Positions 12,440 to 23,110 of a stretch of DNA of 64,000 bases are shown here, piece after piece. Below the pieces are notes generated by a model, which saw nothing but the letters and a program-made list of their open reading frames with translations, made no database searches and had not been told where the DNA came from. The position numbers were made by a program, and so were the translations under genes. Numbering within the stretch: position 1 is the stretch's first letter; the number at the start of each line of letters is the position of its first letter. This stretch comes from Sodiomyces alkalinus F11 (taxonomy: Eukaryota; Ascomycota; Sordariomycetes; Glomerellales; Plectosphaerellaceae): contig NW_021167086.1 of the NCBI RefSeq assembly GCF_003711515.1, forward strand, positions 1,960,289 to 2,024,288, read 5' to 3'.

Positions 12440-12452
12440 TACTAGGCTCGAT
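12440..12452. repeat. Target-site duplication, right copy (antisense LINE insertion)
   Basis: TACTAGGCTCGAT pairs with 8079-8091. After it, the sequence resumes the LINE-1 ORF1 frame exactly where it stopped. Confidence 0.92.
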
Positions 12453-15400
12453 AAGCGCCTATATAGTCCCCCGTGGGGCTAATAAGGCACCGTAGTAGGA
12501 ACCCTAAAGCTAGACCCCGGTTATACCGGGTATATTATCTAAACCCCCCTCCTACTAATTAATAGAAATCTATATCCTTTTATAGAATATAGGGAGGAGT
12601 TAGGCGTAGCGGGAGCTACCGCTCCGGTACCGCGCCGAGTATAATATAATAGTAATCCAGGAACCCGGCCTTAACCCTTTCACGAAAAGCCCCGCCTACC
12701 CCTTTTAAGGGTATACCGGCTAATCTAAGGAGGACGCCGCGCCCTTTTATATATCTATAAAAGATACCTGCTATATATATAAACGTAGCGGGCCTACCAC
12801 GATACCTATACGGTTATATTCGGGACCGGAGATAGTACCCTTATAATCTAGTTAATTTACTTAGAGAACTACTAGTCAGCTAGGATTACCTAGACTATAC
12901 TCCTATAAGATATATTCGATATAGCACCGCTACGGGGCCGATACGTCCTCATAAGGGACTTTAACCTATACTACCCCCTATAGTTATAGCCACCACGGTA
13001 CTACCCCTAGGCCGATACCCTACTTACCCTTATAACCCGGTAAAACCTAGACCTAATAACCCCCCCTAGAATAACTATATAATACCGCTTAGGCCGGCGT
13101 GCTAGTACTATTAACCTTATATAGGTAATATAAGGGCTTCGCTATAACTTTAGCGGCCCTAATAAGACTATTATCGGGTTAGACTACTACTTACAGATAG
13201 CCTAAATCCTTATAAAGATAGATATCACGCCGATTACCGCGATAACACTACCGCGGGACTAAGTTAAGCCCCGCTAAGTCTAGAAAGACTTTAACCTCTC
13301 CTAGGTCCCCTAGCTTGCCGCTATATAACTATAATAGACCGGCCCCTTTATAATATTAGGAGATATTAACTTAGTATTAAATAAACTAATAGAAGACCTT
13401 ATAACCTTAGCCGATAAAGCCGTACCTCGCCGCCGCGGGGGCACCCCTAAACGCCTACCTACCCTTTAATAAAACGCGGAGCTTACCGCCCTTACTTAGG
13501 AAATAAGGCGCCTCTACCGTAGATATATATCCAGGAAGTCCTAGAACTAATAGGATAAGTTCTAGGAAGCGGAGAGGTCCTAAGATAAGGCCGTGGCGGT
13601 AACGAAGCGCCTATACTAGCGGCACCTACTTTACTCGACCGGGAAAAACGATAACCTCCTTTAACGGCTATAGAAATAAGTATAACCTAAAAGGGGAATA
13701 CCGCCGGACCTCCTATTAATATTACTACTATACTAAGACGATAACGATAACCCGGTAACTATACACGTAGAGAAGGCCGAAATCCTTAACCGGAAATTCT
13801 TCCCCCCCCCCTTCAGTACCGCCCCTAGGCCCTTAGGCGCGGAATTCCCCCCGGGGTAGAATATCCGCCGCGATATTATTATAGCAGATATATATAGGGG
13901 CGCCTTAAAAAGACTAAATCCTAAGCAGTACTAGGACCCGATAGACTCTTAGCAGGACTCCTAAAAGTATATAGACCCCCCTTATACTAAAGACTAAGTA
14001 CTATCTTTATAGCGTGCCTTAAAATAGGCTATTATACGAAAAGATACCGCCACGCTATTATAGTAGTCCTTAAGAAAGAAAGTCGGCTATTAGCCGACTA
14101 TAAAATAGTAAAGGGCTAATAACTAATATTACTCTTTGGTATAATAAGTAAGGTCCTTAAAGGGATACTAGCTAACCGGATCGTTACCGTAATAGAGGAG
14201 TATCGGCTCCTCCCAAAAGGATAAATAGGTAACCGGATAGGGCGAAGTATAAAGATAATAGTATAAAGAGTTACGGAGGCCGTAAAAGCGAGTTAGGCCT
14301 ATAACGGCACCGCTTTAATACTCTAACTAGATATTAAAGGAGTATTCGATACTATCCCTTACTCTCGCCTCCTTAAAGTACTTAAAAGGAAAGGTTTCCC
14401 TTAGTAACTTACTACCCTAATTAGTAGCTTTCTCTAAGACCGTACGGCCTAGCTTCTACTTAATAGCGAAATAGCCCCCCCGCGGTACCTCCGCGGGGGT
14501 ATACCGTAAGGCTCCCCGATCTCCCCTATCCTCTTTATCCTCTATATCTCTACCCTTTATAAGGAATTAAAAAAGGTCCTTAAAACGATAGTAGTAGGTT
14601 TTACCGATAATACGAATATTATCGCCTTTAGCAGAATAAAGGTATAAATATAATACCGCCTCGCCGCCGCGTAGCGGATATACCTAGACTAGGAGATAGT
14701 AAGCGGGCTATAATTTAAACTAGCTAAGTATATCTATATCCCCTTTATAAAGTTATACTAACCCTTACCCACCCCGCTCCCCCTTAACGCTATTTCGGTA
14801 CCGGTAGCGGAGGCGATAAAGCTCCTGGGCGTCTAGCTTAATAGGAAGCTCGACTTCCGATAATATACTAAAAAGGTAAAGAGCTATCTAGCCACCTAAA
14901 TATACGCCCTCTTAAGACTTAGCGCGATAGCATAGGGGTATAGCTTTATAGACGTAAAAAGACTATACCTCGTAGTAATACGACTAATAATCGCCTATTA
15001 CGCCTTAACCGTCTATAAGATAAAGGCCGGCCCCCGGTATAACCCTATAGCGGCACTTATAATAGTATAGAATTAATACCTCCGATTAATAGCCGGAGCC
15101 TATAAAGCTACGCCGGTTAGAGTCCTCGAAAAAAAGACCTTTATCCCCCCCCTTAACCTATATCTCTTAGGCCTAAGTGCCTAGAAGGTCCGCCGGATAT
15201 AAAAGGAGGAGACTAAAGATAAGATATTAGCCGGATTATATACTGTAGCGAGAGCCTTAGCGGTACCGAATCGGCACTATAGGACTTATATAGCCCTCGC
15301 GTAGATAGCCTAAATTAACGCCTTAATAACCTAGACCGGAAACACGGCCCCGAGGAAAAACCCTTATAAGGAAATAGGGTTAAACCTAGGTAGAGGCACG

Positions 15401-15745
15401 GAGGCCCTATACCTATACCGTAGCGGTATTAAGCCGCCCCCTATTATAACGCGCCCTCCGGAAATATAAAGGACTCCTAAAGCTATAGAGTACCGTACAT
15501 ACCTAAATTAGATTAGAAAAGCTAGGCCTATAAGCCTTCCTAGCTAAAATAAGGGTACCGGGATTCCTAATAACGCGGTGCCCCTATAGTAATAGGGGGG
15601 CAGAAATAACGGAGCACGTAATACTCTTATACTAGGACATAACTAAGAAAGAGCGTGGGGAGCTCTTCGGTACTATAAGGAGACCACTTATAACTAAAGG
15701 GGATCTATATAACGTACTAGATTATAATATAGTAGTAGTAGTAGT
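12453..15745 (+). pseudogene. Degenerate ORF2 (endonuclease + RT) of LINE-1, preceded by the ORF1 tail
   Basis: After the last part of ORF1 (to about 12600) comes an ORF2 of the EEP-endonuclease plus RT type, which nicks target DNA and primes reverse transcription there. The endonuclease is read at about 12780-13210: RDFNLYYPL near 12955 (GDFN expected) and GLDYY near 13175, where GSDHxP is expected and CA-to-TA changes explain both Ser-to-Leu and His-to-Tyr. RT motif A (LDIKGVFDTI) is near 14328. The catalytic block at 14600-14611 reads FTDN instead of FADD; both changes fit TG-to-TA. The frame ends close to the (TAG)n tail. It is non-functional. Confidence 0.85.
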
Positions 15746-16200
15746 AGTATTCTTTAACGTCTGGATATCTCTGGAAAGAGCAAAGGACGCCTAATGCTAC
15801 TACCTATTATTTTCATACGCTGGATACAGTGTGCCTATAGTGCAGCAGAATAAAAACCAAAACGGAACCAGAAAACTCATACTATGCAATATAGACTTAC
15901 GGCATATAGAATAAGAGGTAGGGTGATTAGGGAGTATAAGAGAGGGTGTGGTATATGGGGCCACGAGGCGTTAAACACCTACCAGCCTTAATTTCAGGTA
16001 ACGAGGTCGCTATTGCAGGTATCTATAAGGATATCTCGGTTCTTATTATATTAAGTAAGAGTAAGAGTAAGAGTAAACCTGCCAGGGCTCTATATAGGCC
16101 TTCCTTATATAGGGTCCTTTACCCGCCGTAGGGGGGCAGGGAGAGTAAGATTCCTTAAGTGTTATCTACTAGTGGTTCGCGTGGGTCGCGTAATAGCCCT
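15746..16200. other. Weakly RIP-mutated island, no gene recognised
   Basis: CA and TG are common here, unlike on both sides. A 61-codon open frame lies at 15946-16131 (+), but it is of ordinary length for random sequence and has low-complexity SKSKSKSK coding from an AGTAAG repeat at 16054-16076. That short repeat could be the tail of the minus-strand LINE-3 that follows, in which case part of this island is that element's 3' UTR. Confidence 0.5.
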
Positions 16201-18130
16201 CTAATTGATGAGAGAGGAGATATCTTTTTAGGTGGTTCCCTCTATTTAGAGGGGGAACCGGGTATATATCCGATTAAAGAAATTCGTCGTTATTACTAGT
16301 TAGATAAAGGAGGGCTATTCTGGTCCGAGTTATTACGCTATATACTAGCGGCGGCCTAACTATAGGATTATCCGTCCTCGGACTTTCTTGTAGAATAAGA
16401 GGTAGGCTAGGGTTTTATTTTTACTATATAAGCAAGTCGTGTATACGTCTTCGTGGTTAAATCGGTTATAGTACTTAGCGAAGTCTCTATAGCCAGATCG
16501 GGCTACTAGGAGCTAGTATAATATACGGTATTCTAGTATAAGGAGTTCGCCGGTAGGCTAAAGGGAGGTTTTAAGGGATAGTCCTTTATAGCTATTAGGC
16601 TGGTTTTCCCTCTACTAGTTCCTGAACGCCTTTTTCCTGAGTCCGTTAAGCTTCCTGCGGGCGTGGCTATAGGTGGCCGGGGGCTTAAAGTAGGGGACTA
16701 TCTCGGTCCCGCCCTTCGCGAGTTTATCAGCGAGTTTATTGCCTAGGATTCCTATATATCCTAGGGCCTAGCGTGTGTCCACTCGTATATTAATAAGGTT
16801 ACTCGAGTGCCTAAAGTCCAGGAATACCTCCCTAGAGGATAGTAGGGTGCTAGGACCGTCGAGTCCCTAGATTACCGTAGTGTTATCGAGGCAGATAGTG
16901 ATATTCTTTATAGAGGGGGAGGTCCTTACTAGCGCGGCGTTTAGTCCTGCCCTAGCTCCTACGATCTCCGCGTTAAAGACTTCGGCGTTTACGAGGGGTC
17001 TTTTACCGGAGTATATAAGAGTAGTGCCCTTATACACTGTATAGCCGAATCCTATCCCGGCGCCTTTTAGGGTGTCGGTCTAGGATTTATCGGTGAAGAC
17101 GGTGATATCGTCGTGCTATCGGTTACGGTTTTACTAGAGGAAGGTTTTAGTGGCTATCTTCTTATCTAAGAACTATCGTGGGGTTATAGGCGTCCTGCTA
17201 AAGTCGGGGGGAGCGAGGGTCGGCCGGGGGAAGGCCGGGGAGAGGTTCCTAGTCTTAACCGGAATAGTAGGCCGGGCAGGGTTTCCTCTATCGTGTAGGG
17301 GGCCGTGGCTCTTAATACGGGAGCATGATAGGTGGGTCTTATCTAATATCCCTAGTCTTAGTGCGTGTCTTTATCGCGACGCCTCTAGGAGGAGTTATAC
17401 GGGGGGCGTGCTAGTTTCCCTAAGTATAGCAGGGATAGGGGTTATCTTCTATACTAGGAGGTAGCCTCTAAGTACGAAGTTAATCGAGATTTAGATCTTC
17501 GAGATTTAATCTATAAGTCTAGTTTAGACCCTCGGGTAGCCGCTATTCCTGCGTTTAACGCCGGGGCGTGTTTCCCTTAAGTACTATATCTCCGCGCCGA
17601 AAAGGGCTTTAGGGATCACGATTATATAGGTGGCCTTACGTATAGCTACGGGTGGTGCACCGCGGTAAACTCGGTTTAGGCCTCGGATATATCCGGCTAT
17701 AGATCGGGCTTTTACGGCCCTGTTTTCGATATAGGCTTTAAAGGAGAGGGTTTTATCGAGCTATACGTCTAACCAGCGTATAGACTAGTTAGGGTGTATC
17801 TAACGGTCGTCGTGCGAGATCGGGGGGAGGGTAGTCTCCTTTTATTTAGAGAAGTGTATAACCTTAGTCTTACTAGGGTTAAAGGTGACTCCGTTCTAAA
17901 GCCCCTATTACACTATCTTATCTAGTAGTGCCTAGGCAGTACTCGAGGTCTCTTCGAGGGAGTCCCATATATAGAGTATACCGTAGTCGTCTGCGTAACC
18001 GAACCTGGATAGCTACGGTCCGATTCGGTGAATCGGTTCTATATAAAGGAGGAAAAGGATAGGGGTCTAGTTAGTATTAAATAGGGCCTTACTAGCCAGA
18101 ACCCCGGCGGTATTAAAGCGTTATCGGGCC
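16200..18130 (-). mobile_element. LINE-3: 5'-truncated LINE of a distinct family
   Basis: This minus-strand fragment holds the C-terminal half of ORF2: RT, RNase H and a terminal zinc-finger-like segment. It is different in sequence from the LINE-1 and LINE-2 families in this window and appears only once. The 5' break is at about 18130, next to a long C tract, where the plus-strand LINE 3' fragment begins. It is only moderately RIP-mutated: the RT YADD block is intact. Confidence 0.85.
16250..18125 (-). pseudogene. LINE-3 ORF2 fragment: RT (YADD), RNase H, C-terminal zinc finger
   Basis: Reading the minus strand, RT motif C is intact as FGYADDYGIL (YADD codons at 17986-17997), followed by a typical thumb stretch (NPSKTKVIHFSK, about 17870-17905). 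A classical RNase H domain follows at about 16700-17080: SWTDTLKGAGIGFG, then AEVFNAEIVGARAGL, CLDNTTVIQGL and GILGNKLADKLAKGG. The last is the GNExADxLAK motif. The C-terminus (about 16390-16460) reads NHEDVYTTCLYSKNKT, a decayed CCHC-like finger. Several TAG/TAA stops make it a pseudogene. The plus-strand open frame at 17150-17464 is its antisense shadow. Confidence 0.88.
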
Positions 18131-19785
18131 GGAGCCCCCCCCCCCCCCTCCCCCCCCCTTCTTTACTCCTCGCTGGTTTTATCCTTACCCCCCTTAAAGG
18201 CGCTAATACTACTCTTGATATACTTAAGGTCCTAGAACCGGTTAGCTATACTATTGCTACGGGGGCGCCGTAGCGAAACCGAAAAAAGACTACGTATATA
18301 GTTATCTATTAGGATACCCACTATACCCTTTATATAGCGAGTTTGGCGGAGGATATTATACAGGAGCGCCTCTACTAATAAGGTACCGTTATAGCTATAA
18401 CCAGAAGGTAGCGCCTAAGAGACAGCCCGTCTAAAAGATAAAGCCGCCGTCTTTAGGCGCTCCTTAGCCTGATAGGTTATTAGTATAGCGCTACCGCGAT
18501 ATTAAAAGGAGGCTACTTACCGTAGTAATACTATCGCTATTAATAGCCTTTACCGATAAATAAAGACTATAAACGTCTATAAGATATTATTACTACTTTT
18601 TTATAGCGGGGGGGGGACCTATTAACTAATTAGATTACCTTAATATACCGGCGGCACTACTATAGTATAGAGACGGCTTATATTCTTATAGGGATATCGA
18701 CTCTTAGCGTACTAAAAGCATATAGCGCTAATACCCGTAGTATTAGTATAAGCGGAAACGTTATCGGGGTAGCTACTTAAGCGCTTACTATAATAAAGAT
18801 AATTACTATAGGTTAGCCGCTATAATACTATACTAGGACTACTAGGGTATATATACGGTATAACTCGAACAGTACCTTATTTATAACGATTATTATTACT
18901 AGAAGGAGGTATTTACAGCTATTAGTATACTACTACTATAGCGCCGCCACGATATAGAGATACTTATAATATAACTTCATTTACGGTTAATATTATAATT
19001 ATTATTACTACTACTATTATACTACCTAGTTAACCCTATACTACTATAACGCTTCCTATAAACCACTACATACTAGATTAATCGGGAAAATTATTAATTA
19101 AGAATAGAAAAACTAGAAAATACGATAAATTAGCACGATACCGCGATAGCAGGCCTTTAAGGCTATAAGCGGGAACGTAATAAAGGATACCTATAATATA
19201 ATCTATAGCGTTATAGGAAGGTAAAAAGGAAAAGGAAAAGGACCTTAATTTCTATTATCTATCTACTATTTTTCGGGTATAGGCAGAGCCTTACCCTTCC
19301 TACTTACCGCCGGATATAGAAAGCACCCCCCCCTCCTCCCCTAAGGGAGGCAGGAACGCCTACCTCGCCTTTTCTTTATTAATTAAATAAAAGGAATAAT
19401 AGGCATAGCCCCGGGGATATAAGGAGGCCGAAGTTAGTATACCGCGGCCGCTATATAGCGGAGACGCCGTGGCACCCTTTCGGCCCCCGCCCCTTACTAA
19501 TAACCGGCCTAGGCTAACCCGAACTATAGCCTACTACCCTACCCTTCCCGTTAACTACTAGCCTAAAGGTACGATCCAGATATATAGACGGGGCGAACCG
19601 GGGCTATATCGGCCCCGTAGCGGCATTACGCTAACTAAGGACGAGTATAGAGGTTTTCCCCGGGATCCCGGGATTTCCCCCCTATAGCTACCCGAGAAGG
19701 ACCGTATAGTCTAAACTAGGCTCCTATAGATTAGATAGGATAGCGGAGTAAGAATAAGAATAAGAATAATAATTAATATACTTAT
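18130..19785 (+). mobile_element. LINE 3' fragment (LINE-1 family 3' module)
   Basis: This plus-strand 3' end matches 42870-44460 and the reverse complement of 8092-9640. It ends in GATAGCGGAGTAAG followed by a degenerate (AATAAG)n tail at about 19758-19785. It is 5'-truncated next to the LINE-3 break, where a long C tract (about 18136-18159) marks the junction. There is no RT. The insertion target appears to have been another LINE ORF1, because ORF1 sequence follows directly. Confidence 0.8.
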
Positions 19786-20290
19786 ACGCCTTTATCCGCT
19801 AAGTTATTTATAAGGAATACCGAAAAGGTATTAATAATACTAAGGAGATTTAGGTTAATATCGTTACCTAGGCTCCCGGTATTACCGTGTAACCCTGCCC
19901 TACCTAAAATAATCCCCGCTAAGTATTACCGAGAACTAATTATCCGCTAAGGAACCTCCCCCGAAAACTAACCTCTTAAAACTAGGACCCTAAAAGAAAT
20001 TAAGCCGTAAACGCTATAACTATCTAATATAACGCTATAGCGGTATAGAAGCTACTTAGCGGACATATCTGCTTTACTTTTACTAAAGGGGTATAGTAAT
20101 AGGCTACCTATAAAGAGTAATAGGTTAAGAAAGCCTTTAGTAAAATAGCTACCCTAGCCGTATAAACCTATCCCGCGCTAGCTAAGGCTATCCCCTAAAA
20201 GATATTAATCGCCCTATCAGGAAAGGACTTATTAGTATCCCTATAAGAGATAAACTCTAAGGCTAAAATACTCTAAGTATAATTAATAAG
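19786..20290 (+). pseudogene. LINE ORF1 fragment
   Basis: About 500 bp matches the middle of the LINE-family ORF1 at 38225-38760: the block around 19905-19990 is the counterpart of 38375-38470. It starts right after the tail of the preceding LINE fragment and ends near 20290, where similarity stops. It is probably the right half of an older LINE copy that was the insertion target. The left half is not seen. Confidence 0.75.
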
Positions 20291-20940
20291 CCCAGTCCAG
20301 GAAAATCCCTGGCCAGCTAGTACTATTAGACCTAGGGCTTCTAGGGTTTAAAAGGGCGACCTTTACTCCAGTATATAAGGGTAGAATAAAGATATCTTCT
20401 ACTAAACTAAGGGGGAACCGCGCCGAGGGTATATCCCTTAGCCGGTCCGGTCTAACTATAACCCGAGTATCTATACTACGCTATTCCCGCGCGTGGTCCG
20501 GGCGCTATATATTCCCTATCTATATAGATAGTGCCGGAGCTATACGTCCTTTATCCGCGCGGATAGCGCCCGCGCTATCCGCTCTATAGCTAAGCGGATA
20601 ATACTTACGCTATCCTCGCTAAAGGCGTAGTATATACCCCGGGTAATAAAAGCCTTATATCCCGCGGGCGGTAACCTATATAGAACTTATTAATAGCGTA
20701 AGGCGCGTAGACTCTTACGTTTTAGGAAGGCGGCGCCGCCGGGTTATAACTTAGTGACTATAGGCGGTAATAATACTCACGATAGAAAGGAAATAGTGGT
20801 TATAGTAATATAATATGTTACGCTAACTACGCTAATTACTACTACTCCGTATAATAAAATACGCGAGGGGGAAAGTAAATCACTAGGTAGCGATAAGGAG
20901 TAAACGGGGAGAGTTAAGAGAGAGAAAAAAGTAAATAAGA
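20290..20940. other. Unassigned, GC-richer stretch with an inverted repeat
   Basis: No domain is recognised on either strand. CGCGG-type blocks cluster between 20480 and 20660. A perfect 10-bp inverted repeat with a 4-base spacer is present at 20559-20568 and 20573-20582. It may be the 3' flank or terminal region of the minus-strand unit that follows. Confidence 0.4.
20559..20582. repeat. Perfect hairpin (10-bp stem, 4-base loop)
   Basis: GCGGATAGCG pairs with CGCTATCCGC across CCCG. Further copies of the GCGGATA block lie just outside (for example 20594-20600 and, inverted, 20551-20558). The function is unknown. Confidence 0.6.
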
Positions 20941-22740
20941 CAAAGTAAGCTAACTAACTAAATATATCTTCTCGGCTCGTCCTTACGCCTATACCTAAAC
21001 ACTTATACTAAACCACTATACTAAAACCCTAGTACTCTAACTGTATACCGAACTTAAAGTACTTTATAACGCCCTATTAGCCGATCGCGGTTTTCCTCTG
21101 TTATCTCGCCTTTATTAGACAAATCTCGGTAACCTTTAACGGCTACGGGTTAATATCTAGGAAACCCTAATATAATACCTTATAATTAAGGATAATAGCT
21201 ATATTATCCTGTCTCTATAAGACTAGCTTCTTCGTCCTCGATTATTAGCTACGCGATTTTATAAAAGACTATAACGCCCTTTTTACTATAGGATTCGTAG
21301 TAGCGCGCTACTACTATAGCGCGCCGAATAACTACCTTAGCAAGGTCCGTGTCGTCGATATACCGTTTTACTAAATATTCACGCTCATTATCTTCTAGCA
21401 CGCCGAGTATATCTAACTTAGCTAGGTATACTAGCTTACCTATATACTAAAAGCCCACGAGTAAGTTTAGCTCGGCGGCGTTCTAGATATCGTGGTTAAC
21501 TATATACTTATTAATAAACACGGCCGCCTAGATAACGACTAGGAGCGGTAGTATAGTAGTATAGGAGCGCTATTTAATCTTACTAGATATCTAATCTCCG
21601 TGCGTAAACTCGGTAAATTATACTAGCTAGGATAGGTTATTTAGGCTAACCGCGAAGCTCTTCGCAGCCTAGGTATATAGCACCTTAAGGCTAGAGCGAG
21701 CGAATATTCGTTTAGCTAGAGGCGTCGATATATAACCCTAGTAAGGGCGTTTAGTGGCCGTAATAGGCGAGGGGGTATTAGCGGTACTTAGGATAGCGCC
21801 GAGTCGGACCCGGTAAGGATATTAGCTACGCTATAGATCACTAGCGTGGGGGTAGTCTATAACGACTATAGGAAAGCTTAGATCTTAGCCGCCCGAGGTT
21901 TAATATTAGCCGGGTAATCGTTTATTTTACCGATAAAATCAGCGCCGCTAATCTTATTACCTTATAGTATTTCTAAGGAGTTAGTTAGTCCGAGGCTTAG
22001 GGACGCTAGCTTATAGACTATATATAGGATACGGGCGGGTATTATAGTATTATGTAGCTATAAGGGGGGGGTGCTAGGGATTAGCGTCTAAGCGATCGCC
22101 GTGGTGTTACGCGGTAGTAAGGAGCCTAAGTGTATAACTATAAGGCCTAAACGGCGGTTAGTAAGGGGATTAAGGAGGAACTAGCCGTTTACGGCCTTAG
22201 GGGCGTTATAATAAGCTATAGCGAGGTACTACTTGAACGTTTAGGAATACTAAGGCTAATTAACGATATTAATATTATTATCTAGTAAAAACTACGGTTA
22301 AGGGTATATGGCGACGATTTATCGCGCGACGTCTACGGCGATAGCACGCTTTACTTCCTCGGCTAGGGTAAAGACTATACCGCGGAGGCGACGGTTAAGG
22401 GGGTTATCGTATCTAGCGTTAACGGCTTACTAGCGATACCTTATAATAATACTCTTATTATTATATCGCCACTGCTTAAATACGAAACTAGTAGATTATA
22501 GCCCTATAATAATACAGTTCTTATTACTAAACAGAGTAAGGGCTCTAAAGTAACCGTCGAATATAAGTCCCTTATCCGATTTTCCTTTAGTAAAGTACCG
22601 GGAGAACTCCTACTAGAACTCTTAGTCCTTAGATCGATATATATCGGATAAGTATTCCACGACGTAGTATAGGGGCGTACTAGCTATAAATAAGGGGAGA
22701 TAAATAAGAAAAGGAGAAAAAAAGCGAAACACGGTATATA
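20940..22740 (-). pseudogene. Unidentified coding-like unit
   Basis: The minus strand gives long protein-like stretches when TAG/TAA are passed over. Examples are ALTLFSNKNCIIIGL near 22490, RLRGIVFTLAEEVKRAIAVD near 22370, and ATAYYNAPK- and PLTNRRLGLIVIHLGSLL-like stretches near 22090-22230. The composition is unlike RT, integrase or transposase motifs that I can name, and I do not recognise the family. It could be the coding part of a DNA transposon or a duplicated host gene caught by RIP. It is heavily mutated, so it must have been repeated when RIP acted. Confidence 0.4.
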
Positions 22741-23110
22741 TATAATACTACGAGAGACTAAAAGAGGAGATAGGGCTTAAACTACGGGCGATTAGTATTA
22801 TATAAATAAGTTAGGGAAATACGATATAGCCTGGCTTATTCGCGATAGTAAGGGATAGGGAAAGACTAGCTAGGATATTAGGTATAAGAAGAATTTTATA
22901 GTCGGTTAGGTAAGCGAGCTAATCTAGCAGAATATCGCCGTTCGTGTTATTTTCAATATTCCGCTCTATTCTTCTTTTATATACCTACTATTCGAAGATT
23001 AGATAGTAACCCTTATACCTTCCCTCGCCCGAGTCTAAGGCTATTCGCTATATATAGATAGCGCGTAGTTACCTTAGGGAACTCGGGTAACTCGGGTTCC
23101 TTATTTAGTG
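22741..23110. other. Unassigned stretch before Gypsy-A
   Basis: No domain is recognised. By position this is where the 3' LTR of the minus-strand Gypsy-A would be expected, but I could not match it to a partner LTR near 48300-48560, so no boundary is claimed. Confidence 0.35.

Larger units (their letters stand above)
5799..15745 (+). mobile_element. LINE-1: Tad1-like non-LTR retrotransposon, split by an antisense LINE
   Basis: This plus-strand LINE carries tandem 5' monomers, an ORF1 with a zinc-knuckle region, and an ORF2 with endonuclease and RT. It is interrupted at 8092-12439 by a second LINE in the opposite orientation. The two halves join cleanly when the insert and one copy of the 13-bp target duplication are removed, and the joined order matches the uninterrupted copy at 37776-44460. 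The 3' end is a (TAG)n run at about 15729-15748. Unlike its relatives it lacks the 1.7-kb 3' module seen at 42700-44430. It is very heavily RIP-mutated and not functional. Confidence 0.88.

Noticed and set aside
17150..17464. 104-codon plus-strand open frame as a gene
   Set aside because: It lies antisense to the clear RNase H/RT remnant of LINE-3 on the minus strand.
16250..18125. Bacterial group II intron or retron RT
   Set aside because: The RT is followed by RNase H with GNxLADxLAK and a C-terminal finger, the arrangement of fungal LINE ORF2, and the surroundings are fungal retroelements.
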